Assembly: GCA_046483125.1 (NCBI GenBank)
Contig: JAWODU010000098.1
Coordinates: 1 to 19,953, forward strand
Direction of reading: 5' to 3'
Source: JAWODU01 sp046483125
GTDB taxonomy: Bacteria > Verrucomicrobiota > Kiritimatiellia > UBA8416 > JAWODU01
DNA length: 19,953 bases
In this document: positions 1-6,543 of the stretch, one piece after another
How the letters are laid out: every line of letters starts with the position of its first letter
Numbering within the stretch: position 1 is the stretch's first letter
The notes under the pieces: generated by a model
The model's database searches: none
The model's input: the letters and a program-made list of their open reading frames with translations, nothing else
Told to the model about the DNA's origin: nothing
Translations under genes and position numbers: made by a program

Positions 1-76
1 TTTGTCGTATACGCTTAAACGACTCTGTTGCAACGGCTGGCACATGACGAGTAAGCAGGTCGGTTAAGGGTGTGCG

Positions 77-90
77 TCCGCCGCGGCGGA
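77..90. repeat. 14-nt GC palindrome, first of two copies
   Basis: TCCGCCGCGGCGGA is a perfect 14-nt palindrome. The identical 14 bases recur at 18398-18411, 18 kb away, also outside any gene. Two exact intergenic copies suggest a dispersed genomic motif such as a protein-binding site or a fragment of a REP-like element. GC-rich sequence makes such strings less improbable, so the function is unknown. Confidence 0.5.
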
Positions 91-195
91 AAGGGTGGCG
101 GTTAAGAAAGCGTTTAAGTGTATTGGGAAAACGGGGGAGAGAGTCGAAAAACGGCTAATGACCTGAAAGAAGCAGTGTTACAAAGTGAAACAGTG

Positions 196-211
196 CTGTC
201 AGCTTTGACAG
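196..211 (+). promoter_or_regulatory. leader hairpin upstream of the acyl carrier gene
   Basis: CTGTCA and TGACAG form a 6-bp stem around a GCTT loop, 29 bases before the acyl carrier start codon and just before its ribosome-binding site. The rest of 1-240 shows no convincing gene. An open frame continues upstream of the acyl carrier start from about 118, but it has neither a ribosome-binding site nor a recognisable product. No promoter was identified. The hairpin may affect mRNA stability or processing of the long operon; this is inference. Confidence 0.3.
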
Positions 212-240
212 AACGAGACAGTAATAGAGGAGGAAAGAAG

Positions 241-483
241 ATGTCGGATACACTGGAAAGAATCAAAAAGGTTACAGCAGATGTATTGAAAGTAGACCCG
301 GGGAAGGTTACGGAAGACGCGCATTTCGTTGCGGACCTGGGCGCCGAATCGATTCAGTCCGTGGAGCTTGTGGCGGCTTTTGAAGAAGAATTCGACATAG
401 AGATGGACGAGGACGAGGCGCTCTCGGTAAAGACGGTTGGCGATGCGGCGAAGTTCATCGGTAAGGTGATAAAAGGAGAATAG
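241..483 (+). CDS. acyl carrier protein
   Basis: This 80-residue acidic protein is an acyl carrier protein. Such proteins carry acyl chains as thioesters on a 4'-phosphopantetheine arm attached to a serine, in the cytoplasm. The attachment motif is visible as DLGAESIQSVELV with Ser37; the common DSL core is ESI here. The helical ends (SDTLERIKKVTADVL; VGDAAKFIGKVI) and the length are normal for the family. The ATG at 241 is chosen because GAGGAGG lies seven bases upstream (227-233), although the frame stays open further upstream. Fatty-acid synthesis genes (fabD, fabG, fabF) that usually flank the housekeeping copy are absent. It instead starts a run with a DUF4954 protein and amino-sugar genes, so it may be a dedicated carrier; that is inference. 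Confidence 0.95.
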   Translation: MSDTLERIKKVTADVLKVDPGKVTEDAHFVADLGAESIQSVELVAAFEEEFDIEMDEDEALSVKTVGDAAKFIGKVIKGE

Positions 484-493
484 GCACCGGGGT

Positions 494-2458
494 ATGGGCA
501 AAGGCAGATACAGAGCGTTGAAGCACGCGGAAGGGGAGGCGCTGGAGCGTAACGGTTGCCGGTGCGCGGACTGGAAGAATGTGCGGGTGAGCGAGGAGTT
601 TGATGCCGGGCGGGTGAGCCGTGTGCGTTTTGAAGGCAAGGTCGAAATCGGCAGTCTCGACGGGACCGTGGATGACGACGGGGTGGAGCGCAATTGCGGT
701 ATCCGCGATGCAGTGCTCAGGAACGTGACAGTTGAAGGCGGTTGCCTGATATCGCGTGTACACGGTGCGCTGGAGAATGTCGAGGTTTCGGAAGGGGCGG
801 TTATCGAGAATGTCGGGACGATATCCTCCAGCGGCGAGAGCGCTTTCGGGAACGGTTCCCGGGTCGAAGTTGTGAACGAAGGAGGCGGGAGGGAAATCGG
901 TATTGCCGAGGATCTAAGCGCGCAGGCGGCGTACCTGGCGGCGATGTATCGAGGTGACGGGGAACTGACGGAGCGGTTGAACGGCATGGCCCGGGAAGCC
1001 GCGAAGGTTCAAAGGGGCCGGAGAGCGCGAATCGGAAAATCGGCCCGCGTAAAAGACTGCGGGGAAATAAGGGACGTAAAAATCGGAGATTTCGCGCGCG
1101 TGGAAGGTGCCGGGCGGCTGGCTAACGGAACAATCGTGAGTGCAGAGAACGCTGTTTCCAGGGTCGGCCGGGGGGTTGTGGCCGAGAATTTCATCTTCCA
1201 GAAGGGATCGATTGTCGATACCGGGTCCATGGTGACCTCATGCCTTGTAGGTGAGGGGACGAGGATCGGGAGGCAGTTCTCGGCCGAAAACTCGGTGTTT
1301 TTCGCCAATTGCGAAGGATTTCATTCGGAAGTCTGTTCGGTTTTCGCGGGTCCTTATTCCGTCACGCATCACCGTTCGACACTGCTCATAGCCGGGCTGT
1401 TTTCGTTTTACAACGCGGGCAGTGGGACTAACCAGTCCAACCACATGTACAAACTCGGGCCGGTGCACCAGGGCGTCGTCGAGCGGGGCTGCAAGACGGG
1501 GTCGTTTTCCTACCTTCTGTGGCCGGCAAGGGTCGGCGCGTTCAGCGTGGTTATGGGAAAGCATTACGGCAACTTTGACACCTCGGATTTCCCCTTTTCA
1601 TATATCGACGAGGACGAGGGGAAGTCGATGCTGGTGCCGGGCATGAATTACTTCACTGTTGGTACCTTCCGTGACGCCGCGAAGTGGCCGGCACGGGACA
1701 GAAGGACATGGGAGGACAAGCTGGATACGCTGGTTTTCGAAGTGCTTTCTCCATACACGGCGCAGAAGATGATCAGGGGACGGGACATCCTGAAGGAGCT
1801 TTACGCGAAAAGCAGTAAGGAGAGCGAGTTTGTCAACGTGTCGGGAATCTTCATAAAGCGCCTGCTTCTGCGAACCTGCGCCCGCTACTACAAGTTGATA
1901 CTGGACAGGTATTTCGGCGACGTGCTGGTAAAGCGCCTGCGTGAAAAGGGCGCCGAAAGCGTGCGCGCGGACCTGGCCGGGAAAGCGGGCGGCGGGAACG
2001 GAACCGGTGAGTGGATTGACGCGGCGGGGCTTATATGTCCGAAAGCCGGAATCGATGACATCGTCAAACGCGTGAAATCCGGGGAAATAGAAGATTACCG
2101 GCAGATCGCGGACGCTTTCAGGGCTGTGCGCGCCGCCTACGCAGATGATGAATGGCGCTGGTTCAGGTCCGTTTACCGTGGCGGCGGCACCGGAGAGGCA
2201 GGCGCCGGGTTGAAGGACATCCTGGAGGCGTGGAAAAAGTCTTCCAGGAAGCTCCTCAACATGGTTGAGGCCGATGCCCGGAAGGAATACGAAGATTCGG
2301 CCAGGGTCGGATACGGCGTGGACGGGGCCGCGGATGAGGACTTCAAGTCGGTAAGGGGCACGTTTGAAGAGGACGGATTTGTAACGGACCTGAACGCTGA
2401 AAAAGAACATATTGAACGCGCCTACAACGAAACGTGCGCATTACTGGAGGTGAAGTAA
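494..2458 (+). CDS. DUF4954 family protein, left-handed beta-helix (hexapeptide-like)
   Basis: This 654-residue protein matches my recollection of DUF4954, a family of about this length in Bacteroidetes, spirochaetes and PVC bacteria with no established function. The most family-like stretch is residues 286-404: AGPYSVTHHRSTLLIAG, then GSGTNQSNHMYKLGPVHQG, then LLWPARVGAFSVVMGKH and KWPARDRR. Two blocks (about 50-130 and 178-270) have the spacing of hexapeptide repeats (for example KIGDFARVEGAGRLANGTI), indicating a left-handed parallel beta-helix as in sugar O/N-acyltransferases and nucleotidyltransferases. The C-terminal 200 residues are helical and charged. There is no signal peptide or membrane segment, so it is probably cytoplasmic. 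It starts 10 bases after the acyl carrier gene and ends one base before nagB, implying cotranscription. An acyltransferase acting on an amino-sugar substrate is an attractive but unproven guess. Confidence 0.88.
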   Translation: MGKGRYRALKHAEGEALERNGCRCADWKNVRVSEEFDAGRVSRVRFEGKVEIGSLDGTVDDDGVERNCGIRDAVLRNVTVEGGCLISRVHGALENVEVSEGAVIENVGTISSSGESAFGNGSRVEVVNEGGGREIGIAEDLSAQAAYLAAMYRGDGELTERLNGMAREAAKVQRGRRARIGKSARVKDCGEIRDVKIGDFARVEGAGRLANGTIVSAENAVSRVGRGVVAENFIFQKGSIVDTGSMVTSCLVGEGTRIGRQFSAENSVFFANCEGFHSEVCSVFAGPYSVTHHRSTLLIAGLFSFYNAGSGTNQSNHMYKLGPVHQGVVERGCKTGSFSYLLWPARVGAFSVVMGKHYGNFDTSDFPFSYIDEDEGKSMLVPGMNYFTVGTFRDAAKWPARDRRTWEDKLDTLVFEVLSPYTAQKMIRGRDILKELYAKSSKESEFVNVSGIFIKRLLLRTCARYYKLILDRYFGDVLVKRLREKGAESVRADLAGKAGGGNGTGEWIDAAGLICPKAGIDDIVKRVKSGEIEDYRQIADAFRAVRAAYADDEWRWFRSVYRGGGTGEAGAGLKDILEAWKKSSRKLLNMVEADARKEYEDSARVGYGVDGAADEDFKSVRGTFEEDGFVTDLNAEKEHIERAYNETCALLEVK

Positions 2459-2459
2459 C

Positions 2460-3266
2460 ATGAGACTGCTTATACACGAAGATTACGGAGAACTCAGCAG
2501 GTGGACGGCTTCCTGTATTGCCTCGGCGATAAAAAAGTTCAATCCCGGGCCGGACAAGCCTTTCGTGCTGGGACTCCCTACGGGTTCATCACCTGTGGGC
2601 ACGTACGAGGAACTGATCAGCCTGCACAAAAAAGGTGATTTGTCTTTCGAGAACGTTGTAACGTTTAACATGGATGAGTACGTCGGCATACCCGAGGACC
2701 ACCCTGAGAGCTACCATTCGTTCATGCGGAAAAACCTGTTCGATCACGTCGACATTCCGGATGAAAACGTCAACATTCTCGACGGAAACGCCGCGGACCT
2801 CAAGGCCGAGTGCGCCGGTTACGAGAAGAAAATCGAACAGTACGGAGGGATCAGGCTGTTCCTGGGCGGCATGGGCGCCGACGGGCACCTGGCATTCAAC
2901 GAGCCGGGTTCATCGCTTTGCTCCCGCACCAGGGTAAAGTCTCTCACCTGCGACACGATAGCGGCAAATTCCAGGTTCTTCGGCGGGGACGTCGATAAGG
3001 TGCCGAAGTCGGCGCTGACCGTTGGAATAGGCACCGTTATGGACGCCGAGCAAGTGGTACTCGTGGTGAACGGCCACAACAAGGCCCGCGCCCTGCGAAT
3101 GTGCGTTGAGGGCGGGATCAACCACATGTGGACCGCCTCTATCCTGCAGATGCATCCCAGGGCCGTTATCGTCTGCGACGAAGAAGCATCCGGGGAACTC
3201 CGGGCGGACACGGTGAAGTATTTCAAGGATATCGAAAAAGACAACATTTCTCCGGCGTCGTCGTGA
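2460..3266 (+). CDS. nagB: glucosamine-6-phosphate deaminase
   Basis: This 268-residue enzyme converts glucosamine 6-phosphate to fructose 6-phosphate and ammonia, feeding amino sugars into glycolysis. Family motifs are intact: the LPTGSSP phosphate loop (residues 39-45), FNMDEYVG with Asp72, and GADGHLAFNEPGSS with Asp141, His143 and Glu148 at the same numbers as the E. coli catalytic residues. Ser151, Arg158 and Lys160, positions that bind the allosteric activator N-acetylglucosamine 6-phosphate in E. coli, are also present, with Ser in place of Thr at 161. The start is supported by GGAGGTGA just upstream, inside the end of the DUF4954 gene. Its stop overlaps the start of the next gene, so translation is probably coupled. 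No nagA deacetylase is visible in the window. Confidence 0.97.
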   Translation: MRLLIHEDYGELSRWTASCIASAIKKFNPGPDKPFVLGLPTGSSPVGTYEELISLHKKGDLSFENVVTFNMDEYVGIPEDHPESYHSFMRKNLFDHVDIPDENVNILDGNAADLKAECAGYEKKIEQYGGIRLFLGGMGADGHLAFNEPGSSLCSRTRVKSLTCDTIAANSRFFGGDVDKVPKSALTVGIGTVMDAEQVVLVVNGHNKARALRMCVEGGINHMWTASILQMHPRAVIVCDEEASGELRADTVKYFKDIEKDNISPASS

Positions 3267-4369
3267 ACGGACCGTACTTTATCGGCGTTGACGTGGGAGC
3301 GGGAAGCGGCGCCAGGATCGGTGTGTTCGACGCGGGCCTGGACTGCAAGGGAAAAACCGTTGTGCCGTTGGATATGTACGGCACGGGGCCGGAGGACTTC
3401 GTTGCGGCTCTTGCCGGCGGTGCAGGGAAGCTGGTCAGGGATGTCGGCATTGGAGAGCGGGACGTTGCCGCCGCGGGACTGGCGTGCCCCGGACTCGTGG
3501 ATGCCGGCGGTGTTCTCAGGGAAGCCGCAAATCTTCCGCGGCTTTGCGGCGCGAACCTTCCGGAACTGTTTTCCGCGCAATACGGTGTCCCGGCCGTGTG
3601 CCTCAACGACGCCGATGCCGGGGCTCTGACGGTATGGGGCGTCGAGAAAGAAGAACTTCTCTACTGGGTTCTCGGCGGCGGATGGGGCGGAGCTTGGGTG
3701 AACGCGGCCGGCAAAGTAGTTCATCCATGGGACGAATCCGTCCGAAAGGGAGAAACGGCGCATTGCACGAACGAACCGGGGCAGACAGTAACGCTTGAAA
3801 AAACTGAACTCCGTCACCTTTTTGAAAACTTCGGCGCTTCTTTTGAAGATTTCGAAGCGGTCTACAGGGCCGAGGAAGGCTTTGTCGAGGAGGGACTGGC
3901 CGGCCCGGACGGCAGTCGGGAGGCGGTAAAGGCGGAACTGCTGGTTTCCGGCCCGGGGCAGTTGAGGATATTCAGGACGCTGATGGCCGGGCGTGAATCT
4001 GCGGAGCTCCCGGTTTCCGGGCCGGAACTGGATAAGCTTGATTCACACGGGTCGGGCGGAAGGGTGCTTGACGAACTGGCCCGCGCGGGAGTGGAAATCG
4101 CCCTGGAAGCGTACGAACTTTTCGCGGCGGTATTTGCCTGCGGCGCGCACGTTGTGCTGAAGACGGCCGCGGACGAAGGTTTTCCGGCCGAAGGGCCGGT
4201 CTTCATGGCGGGTAAACCGACACAGGCATTTGATGTATTCGGTCCGATGTTGGTAAGGAAACTGCGGGAGCGGAACTTCCGCAACTCTCTGGAAGTATGG
4301 AACCGGCCTCTCCCGGGAGGTAACGTGAATATGGCCGGGGCTGCTGTGGCGGCCATGCGCGTGTTGTGA
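3263..4369 (+). CDS. divergent ROK-like sugar kinase
   Basis: This 368-residue protein has an actin-like ATPase fold typical of ROK sugar kinases. It shows an N-terminal phosphate loop FIGVDVGAGSGARIG (6-20), NLPRLCGANLPELF (90-103) and the catalytic-loop motif LNDADAGA with candidate general base Asp116. A glycine-rich turn LGGGWGGAWV (137-146) stands where ROK proteins usually have GTGVGGG. A C-terminal GNVNMAGAA (353-361) resembles the ROK adenosine region. The classic zinc motif CxCGxxGCxE is missing; HCTNEPG (167-173) occupies about that place. I chose the GTG at 3263, whose GTGA overlaps the nagB stop, because the N-terminal motif follows directly; there is no clear ribosome-binding site, consistent with coupling. 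Position beside nagB suggests phosphorylation of glucosamine, N-acetylglucosamine or a related sugar. A BadF/BcrAG-type ATPase is the main alternative. Confidence 0.7.
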   Translation: MNGPYFIGVDVGAGSGARIGVFDAGLDCKGKTVVPLDMYGTGPEDFVAALAGGAGKLVRDVGIGERDVAAAGLACPGLVDAGGVLREAANLPRLCGANLPELFSAQYGVPAVCLNDADAGALTVWGVEKEELLYWVLGGGWGGAWVNAAGKVVHPWDESVRKGETAHCTNEPGQTVTLEKTELRHLFENFGASFEDFEAVYRAEEGFVEEGLAGPDGSREAVKAELLVSGPGQLRIFRTLMAGRESAELPVSGPELDKLDSHGSGGRVLDELARAGVEIALEAYELFAAVFACGAHVVLKTAADEGFPAEGPVFMAGKPTQAFDVFGPMLVRKLRERNFRNSLEVWNRPLPGGNVNMAGAAVAAMRVL

Positions 4370-4381
4370 CATAAAAAGAAG

Positions 4382-4783
4382 ATGCAAAGATTGAGTAACT
4401 TGAAAACCCCGGCGCTGTTTCTTTTCGCGGCGATCGTTTTGAGCGGCTGTGGAGGAAAAGAAACCGTTCCAACGCCCGCGCCGGAACGGAAAACGCCCCC
4501 GGAGGCGGTTGAACCGGCAGAAAAACCGTCCGCGGCGGCGCCTGAAGCTGCTGAGACTCTTCCGGAAAAACCGGGCGAATGGCAGTACGTAGTCGTGAGT
4601 GTGGACGGGGACAAGGGGACCATGACTCTTTACGTGAACGGGAAAGAAGACGCCGACACGGAAATTCCGAAGTCGGGCTGCTGGAACATGTTCGACCGCC
4701 GCCCGCGATGCGTGACGCGCGCGGGGGGGGGCACAAACCCGGGCATCCAACGTCGTAAAGCAAAGTACAAGGAAGCAATATGA
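4382..4783 (+). CDS. lipoprotein with apparently truncated LamG-like domain
   Basis: This 133-residue protein has a lipoprotein signal (LFLFAAIVLSGC, lipobox LSGC, Cys23) followed by a Pro/Ala/Glu-rich linker (25-66). The motif GEWQYVVVSVDGDKGTMTLY then VNGK (about 66-89) matches the centre of concanavalin A-like/LamG domains, which usually read W-x-H-V-A-x-x-x-D-G...LYVNG. A full domain runs well over 100 residues, but here the frame turns into Arg/Gly-rich sequence and stops within about 45 residues. A run of nine G bases lies in that tail. The gene therefore looks truncated or decaying, though the other two frames after the G tract do not restore a LamG end. Its TGA overlaps the yjbQ ATG. 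It is probably an envelope protein if expressed. Confidence 0.6.
   Translation: MQRLSNLKTPALFLFAAIVLSGCGGKETVPTPAPERKTPPEAVEPAEKPSAAAPEAAETLPEKPGEWQYVVVSVDGDKGTMTLYVNGKEDADTEIPKSGCWNMFDRRPRCVTRAGGGTNPGIQRRKAKYKEAI
4723..4731 (+). repeat. G9 homopolymer tract inside the lipoprotein gene
   Basis: Nine consecutive G bases fall in the 3' part of the lipoprotein gene. Such tracts are prone to slipped-strand length changes and to sequencing error. A change of one base would alter only the last 18 or so residues and could separate or extend the overlap with yjbQ. Confidence 0.9.
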
Positions 4784-5196
4784 AATCATTCCGTAAAGAA
4801 CTGTGGTTCAATACAAAGAAACGCCGCGAAATCATCAGCATCACACCCCGGGTCGAAGACTGCCTCGCCGAAAGCGGCATCAGCGAAGGGCTCCTGCTCT
4901 GCAACGCCATGCACATAACCGCGTCCGTATTCATCAACGACAACGAAAGCGGTCTGCACGGCGATTTCGAAAAATGGCTGGAAAAGCTTGCCCCGGAGAA
5001 ACCCTATGACCGGTACGCCCATAACGGATTCGAAGACAACGCCGACGCCCATCTCAAGCGGACGGTCATGGGCCGCGAGGTCGTAATCGCGGTTACGGAC
5101 GGCAAGCTGGACTTCGGACCGTGGGAGTGCATTTTCTACTACGAACTCGACGGAAAGCGAAAGAAGCGCGTACTCGTCAAGATCATCGGAGAATAA
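4780..5196 (+). CDS. yjbQ: YjbQ / UPF0047 family protein
   Basis: This 138-residue protein belongs to the YjbQ (UPF0047) family, annotated as secondary thiamine-phosphate synthase enzyme because the E. coli member has weak activity that can bypass loss of ThiE; its main role is unsettled. Family signatures are all present: MHITASVFINDNESGL (45-60), LEKLAPEKPYDRYAHN, EDNADAHLKRTVMGREVVI and the C-terminal DGKLDFGPWECIFYYELDG followed by RKKRVLVKIIGE. The histidines and Glu/Asp residues in these motifs form the conserved putative metal-binding pocket. Length is normal. The ATG overlaps the stop of the lipoprotein gene (ATGA), with AAGGAAG upstream as ribosome-binding site, so it probably belongs to the same operon. 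No thiamine genes are adjacent. Confidence 0.95.
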   Translation: MKSFRKELWFNTKKRREIISITPRVEDCLAESGISEGLLLCNAMHITASVFINDNESGLHGDFEKWLEKLAPEKPYDRYAHNGFEDNADAHLKRTVMGREVVIAVTDGKLDFGPWECIFYYELDGKRKKRVLVKIIGE

Positions 5197-5221
5197 CAAA
5201 ACACGCGCCTGACGCAGGAGT

Positions 5222-5860
5222 TCAGTCGCCGTTGTTCATTACTATCGCGCGGGCTTCCCGGACGAAAAACGCCTTACATTCATCCCAGTCGAACGGCTCA
5301 AGCATCCGCGGCATGGGCTCGGCTTCCGCGTCATCAAAAAAGGTAAGGCTTTTCAATATGTGGTAGGTGTTCAGCCGGTCCGGAGAGTATTTACGGGGCA
5401 GTGCGGTAAAACACTCCTGCAGTGTAATGCCGGTATTGAGAATACAGAAAAGGTCTATGAAGTCCTTTCTGGAACCCCTGCCCGATATCGCGACAAGCTT
5501 CATCAGTGCGATATCCCGAATGTCCGCGACGGAAAAAAAGCGATAGGGTTCGACTCCGAATATAAAAGCATCCATTACCCTGAAAAAGGAAACCGCCGTT
5601 CGCTTTAAGATTACCGACAGTGTGTGATCCGATTCCTGGAGGGTTTCATAGGGGCCGATCGCGGAGAAGACGGAATGCAGTTCTCGCAAGTCGAGGTTGT
5701 CCGTTCGAAAAAAGTCATAATCCTCGGAGACACGGTGGCCCAGCCTCAGCGCCAGGCCCGTCCCCCCGGCCAGCGTCCATCCGGACAAAGACGCGTGTCC
5801 TATTTCTTCAAAGCGGTCGAGGAGTTCCAGGCTGTGTTTCGGGAGAACTTTCTCGTGCAT
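5222..5860 (-). CDS. AbiEii/AbiGii-type nucleotidyltransferase toxin
   Basis: This 212-residue protein has the AbiEii nucleotidyltransferase signature: LAGGTGLALRLGHRVSEDYD (residues 30-49), with the GGT motif and metal-binding Asp47 and Asp49 (SxDxD form), then MKLVAISGRGSRKDFIDLF, the KDxxD motif of the family. AbiE toxins transfer nucleotides to cellular targets and cause growth arrest, often in phage defence. I start it at the ATG at 5860 (MHEKVLPKHS), since the canonical N-terminal helix begins there; the frame is open further upstream. It overlaps the antitoxin gene by 61 bases in another frame, so the two are cotranscribed and probably translationally coupled. It is somewhat shorter than full AbiEii proteins and resembles the compact versions common in MAGs and PVC/Bacteroidetes genomes. 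Target and activity are inference. Confidence 0.85.
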   Translation of the reverse strand: MHEKVLPKHSLELLDRFEEIGHASLSGWTLAGGTGLALRLGHRVSEDYDFFRTDNLDLRELHSVFSAIGPYETLQESDHTLSVILKRTAVSFFRVMDAFIFGVEPYRFFSVADIRDIALMKLVAISGRGSRKDFIDLFCILNTGITLQECFTALPRKYSPDRLNTYHILKSLTFFDDAEAEPMPRMLEPFDWDECKAFFVREARAIVMNNGD

Positions 5861-6330
5861 GGTATTCCTTCCTTTGCCAGCATCTTCTTCCAGAATTTTT
5901 CCGTCCGGCGTGAAGCAAAACGGGCTCGGCTTACGTACTCCAGAAAAGTCCGCCGCTCCATGTATCTCATCAGGAAATGTATATCGGACATTTGTCCGTA
6001 TTCGATCACACGCTCGACAACCCACAGAGGGTAGCGTTTCAAGTCCGACTTTCTTAAAGGTCTGTCCCAGAAAAGCCGCTTCAGGCGGCGCAGGCCCGTG
6101 GGTTCGCTTACGGCAGTCTGAGGCTTCTCAGGCACCATAGACACGCGTAACCGGCATCCCAGCGCCGAGGCCAGTTTGCGAAGGGTGTAAATCTCGAAAC
6201 GCTGCCAGCCGTTTTCGTATCGCGATACCGTTGCCACGGAAGTATCCATCCGCCGCGCGATCTCGCTCATTGACAATCCAAGGGCGAGCCTGCGCCGCCG
6301 TATACGTTCAGATATCGAGTACGGTCGCAT
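5800..6330 (-). CDS. XRE-family antitoxin of an AbiE-like pair
   Basis: This 176-residue protein begins with an XRE/Cro-type helix-turn-helix (residues 5-64; core LGLSMSEIARRMDTSVATVS and RYENG). The C-terminal part (LFWDRPLRKSDLKRYPLWVV through FWKKMLAKEG) has the pattern of a small antitoxin domain often paired with AbiEii-like toxins (DUF6922-like by recollection): aromatic LFWD, a helix with ERVIEYG, then SRARFASRRTEKFW. It probably neutralises the downstream nucleotidyltransferase and represses its own promoter. The ATG is the first codon after a promoter/palindrome, with no ribosome-binding site, suggesting a leaderless transcript. The last 61 bases overlap the toxin gene, and the C-terminal tail KFSRNTAWNSSTALKK is forced by that overlap. 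Confidence 0.88.
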   Translation of the reverse strand: MRPYSISERIRRRRLALGLSMSEIARRMDTSVATVSRYENGWQRFEIYTLRKLASALGCRLRVSMVPEKPQTAVSEPTGLRRLKRLFWDRPLRKSDLKRYPLWVVERVIEYGQMSDIHFLMRYMERRTFLEYVSRARFASRRTEKFWKKMLAKEGIPCTRKFSRNTAWNSSTALKK

Positions 6331-6334
6331 TGTG

Positions 6335-6350
6335 TTATCATGTATGATAA
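6335..6350 (-). promoter_or_regulatory. candidate operator of the antitoxin-toxin operon
   Basis: TTATCAT and ATGATAA form a perfect 7-bp inverted repeat with a 2-base centre, four bases before the antitoxin ATG. It covers the candidate -10 box. Its size and symmetry suit a dimeric helix-turn-helix repressor, so autoregulation by the XRE antitoxin is likely. This is inference from position and symmetry. Confidence 0.55.
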
Positions 6351-6365
6351 TAGAAACTCTGTCAA
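6337..6365 (-). promoter_or_regulatory. sigma-70-type promoter of the antitoxin-toxin operon
   Basis: On the minus strand a perfect -35 TTGACA (6365-6360) is followed after 17 bases by CATGAT (6342-6337), four of six matches to TATAAT. Expected initiation about seven bases downstream falls at or next to the ATG at 6330, which would give a leaderless or nearly leaderless mRNA. The -10 box lies inside the inverted repeat at 6335-6350. Confidence 0.5.
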
Positions 6366-6394
6366 TAGAGTATTAAGCGTTGTGTGCGTATTTC

Positions 6395-6423
6395 TTGTGT
6401 TATTCGGTAGTCGCGGCTATTAT
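6395..6423 (+). promoter_or_regulatory. candidate promoter for tRNA-Arg
   Basis: TTGTGT (6395-6400) and TATTAT (6418-6423) are separated by exactly 17 bases; the -10 box matches TATAAT at five of six positions. Transcription would start near 6430, about 37 bases before the tRNA. It diverges from the antitoxin promoter 30 bases away. Confidence 0.45.
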
Positions 6424-6433
6424 CCTGCCTGAA

Positions 6434-6456
6434 TTCCGCCCCTGTGCCGGGCGGAA
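6434..6456 (+). promoter_or_regulatory. hairpin in the tRNA 5' leader
   Basis: TTCCGCCC and GGGCGGAA make a perfect 8-bp stem around a 7-base loop, ending 10 bases before the tRNA. Its position between the predicted start site and the tRNA suggests a role in 5' leader folding or processing by RNase P. There is no T tract, so it is not a typical terminator. Confidence 0.45.
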
Positions 6457-6466
6457 ACTCCGATGC

Positions 6467-6543
6467 GCGCCCGTAGCTCAATTGGATAGAGCGTCGCCCT
6501 CCGGAGGCGAAGGTTGGAGGTTCGAGACCTCTCGGGCGTACCA
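6467..6543 (+). tRNA. tRNA-Arg (anticodon CCG)
   Basis: The sequence folds into a complete cloverleaf: acceptor stem GCGCCCG/CGGGCGT (one G-T pair at 1-72), D arm GCTC...GAGC, anticodon stem TCGCC/GGCGA with loop CTCCGGA giving anticodon CCG (reads CGG, arginine), variable loop AGGTT, and T arm GGAGG-TTCGAGA-CCTCT. The discriminator base is A and the CCA end is encoded in the DNA. It has its own upstream promoter candidate and is followed at once by a terminator hairpin. Confidence 0.97.

Noticed and set aside
118..240. N-terminal extension of the acyl carrier protein
   Set aside because: The strong GAGGAGG before 241 and the standard 80-residue length fix the start at 241.
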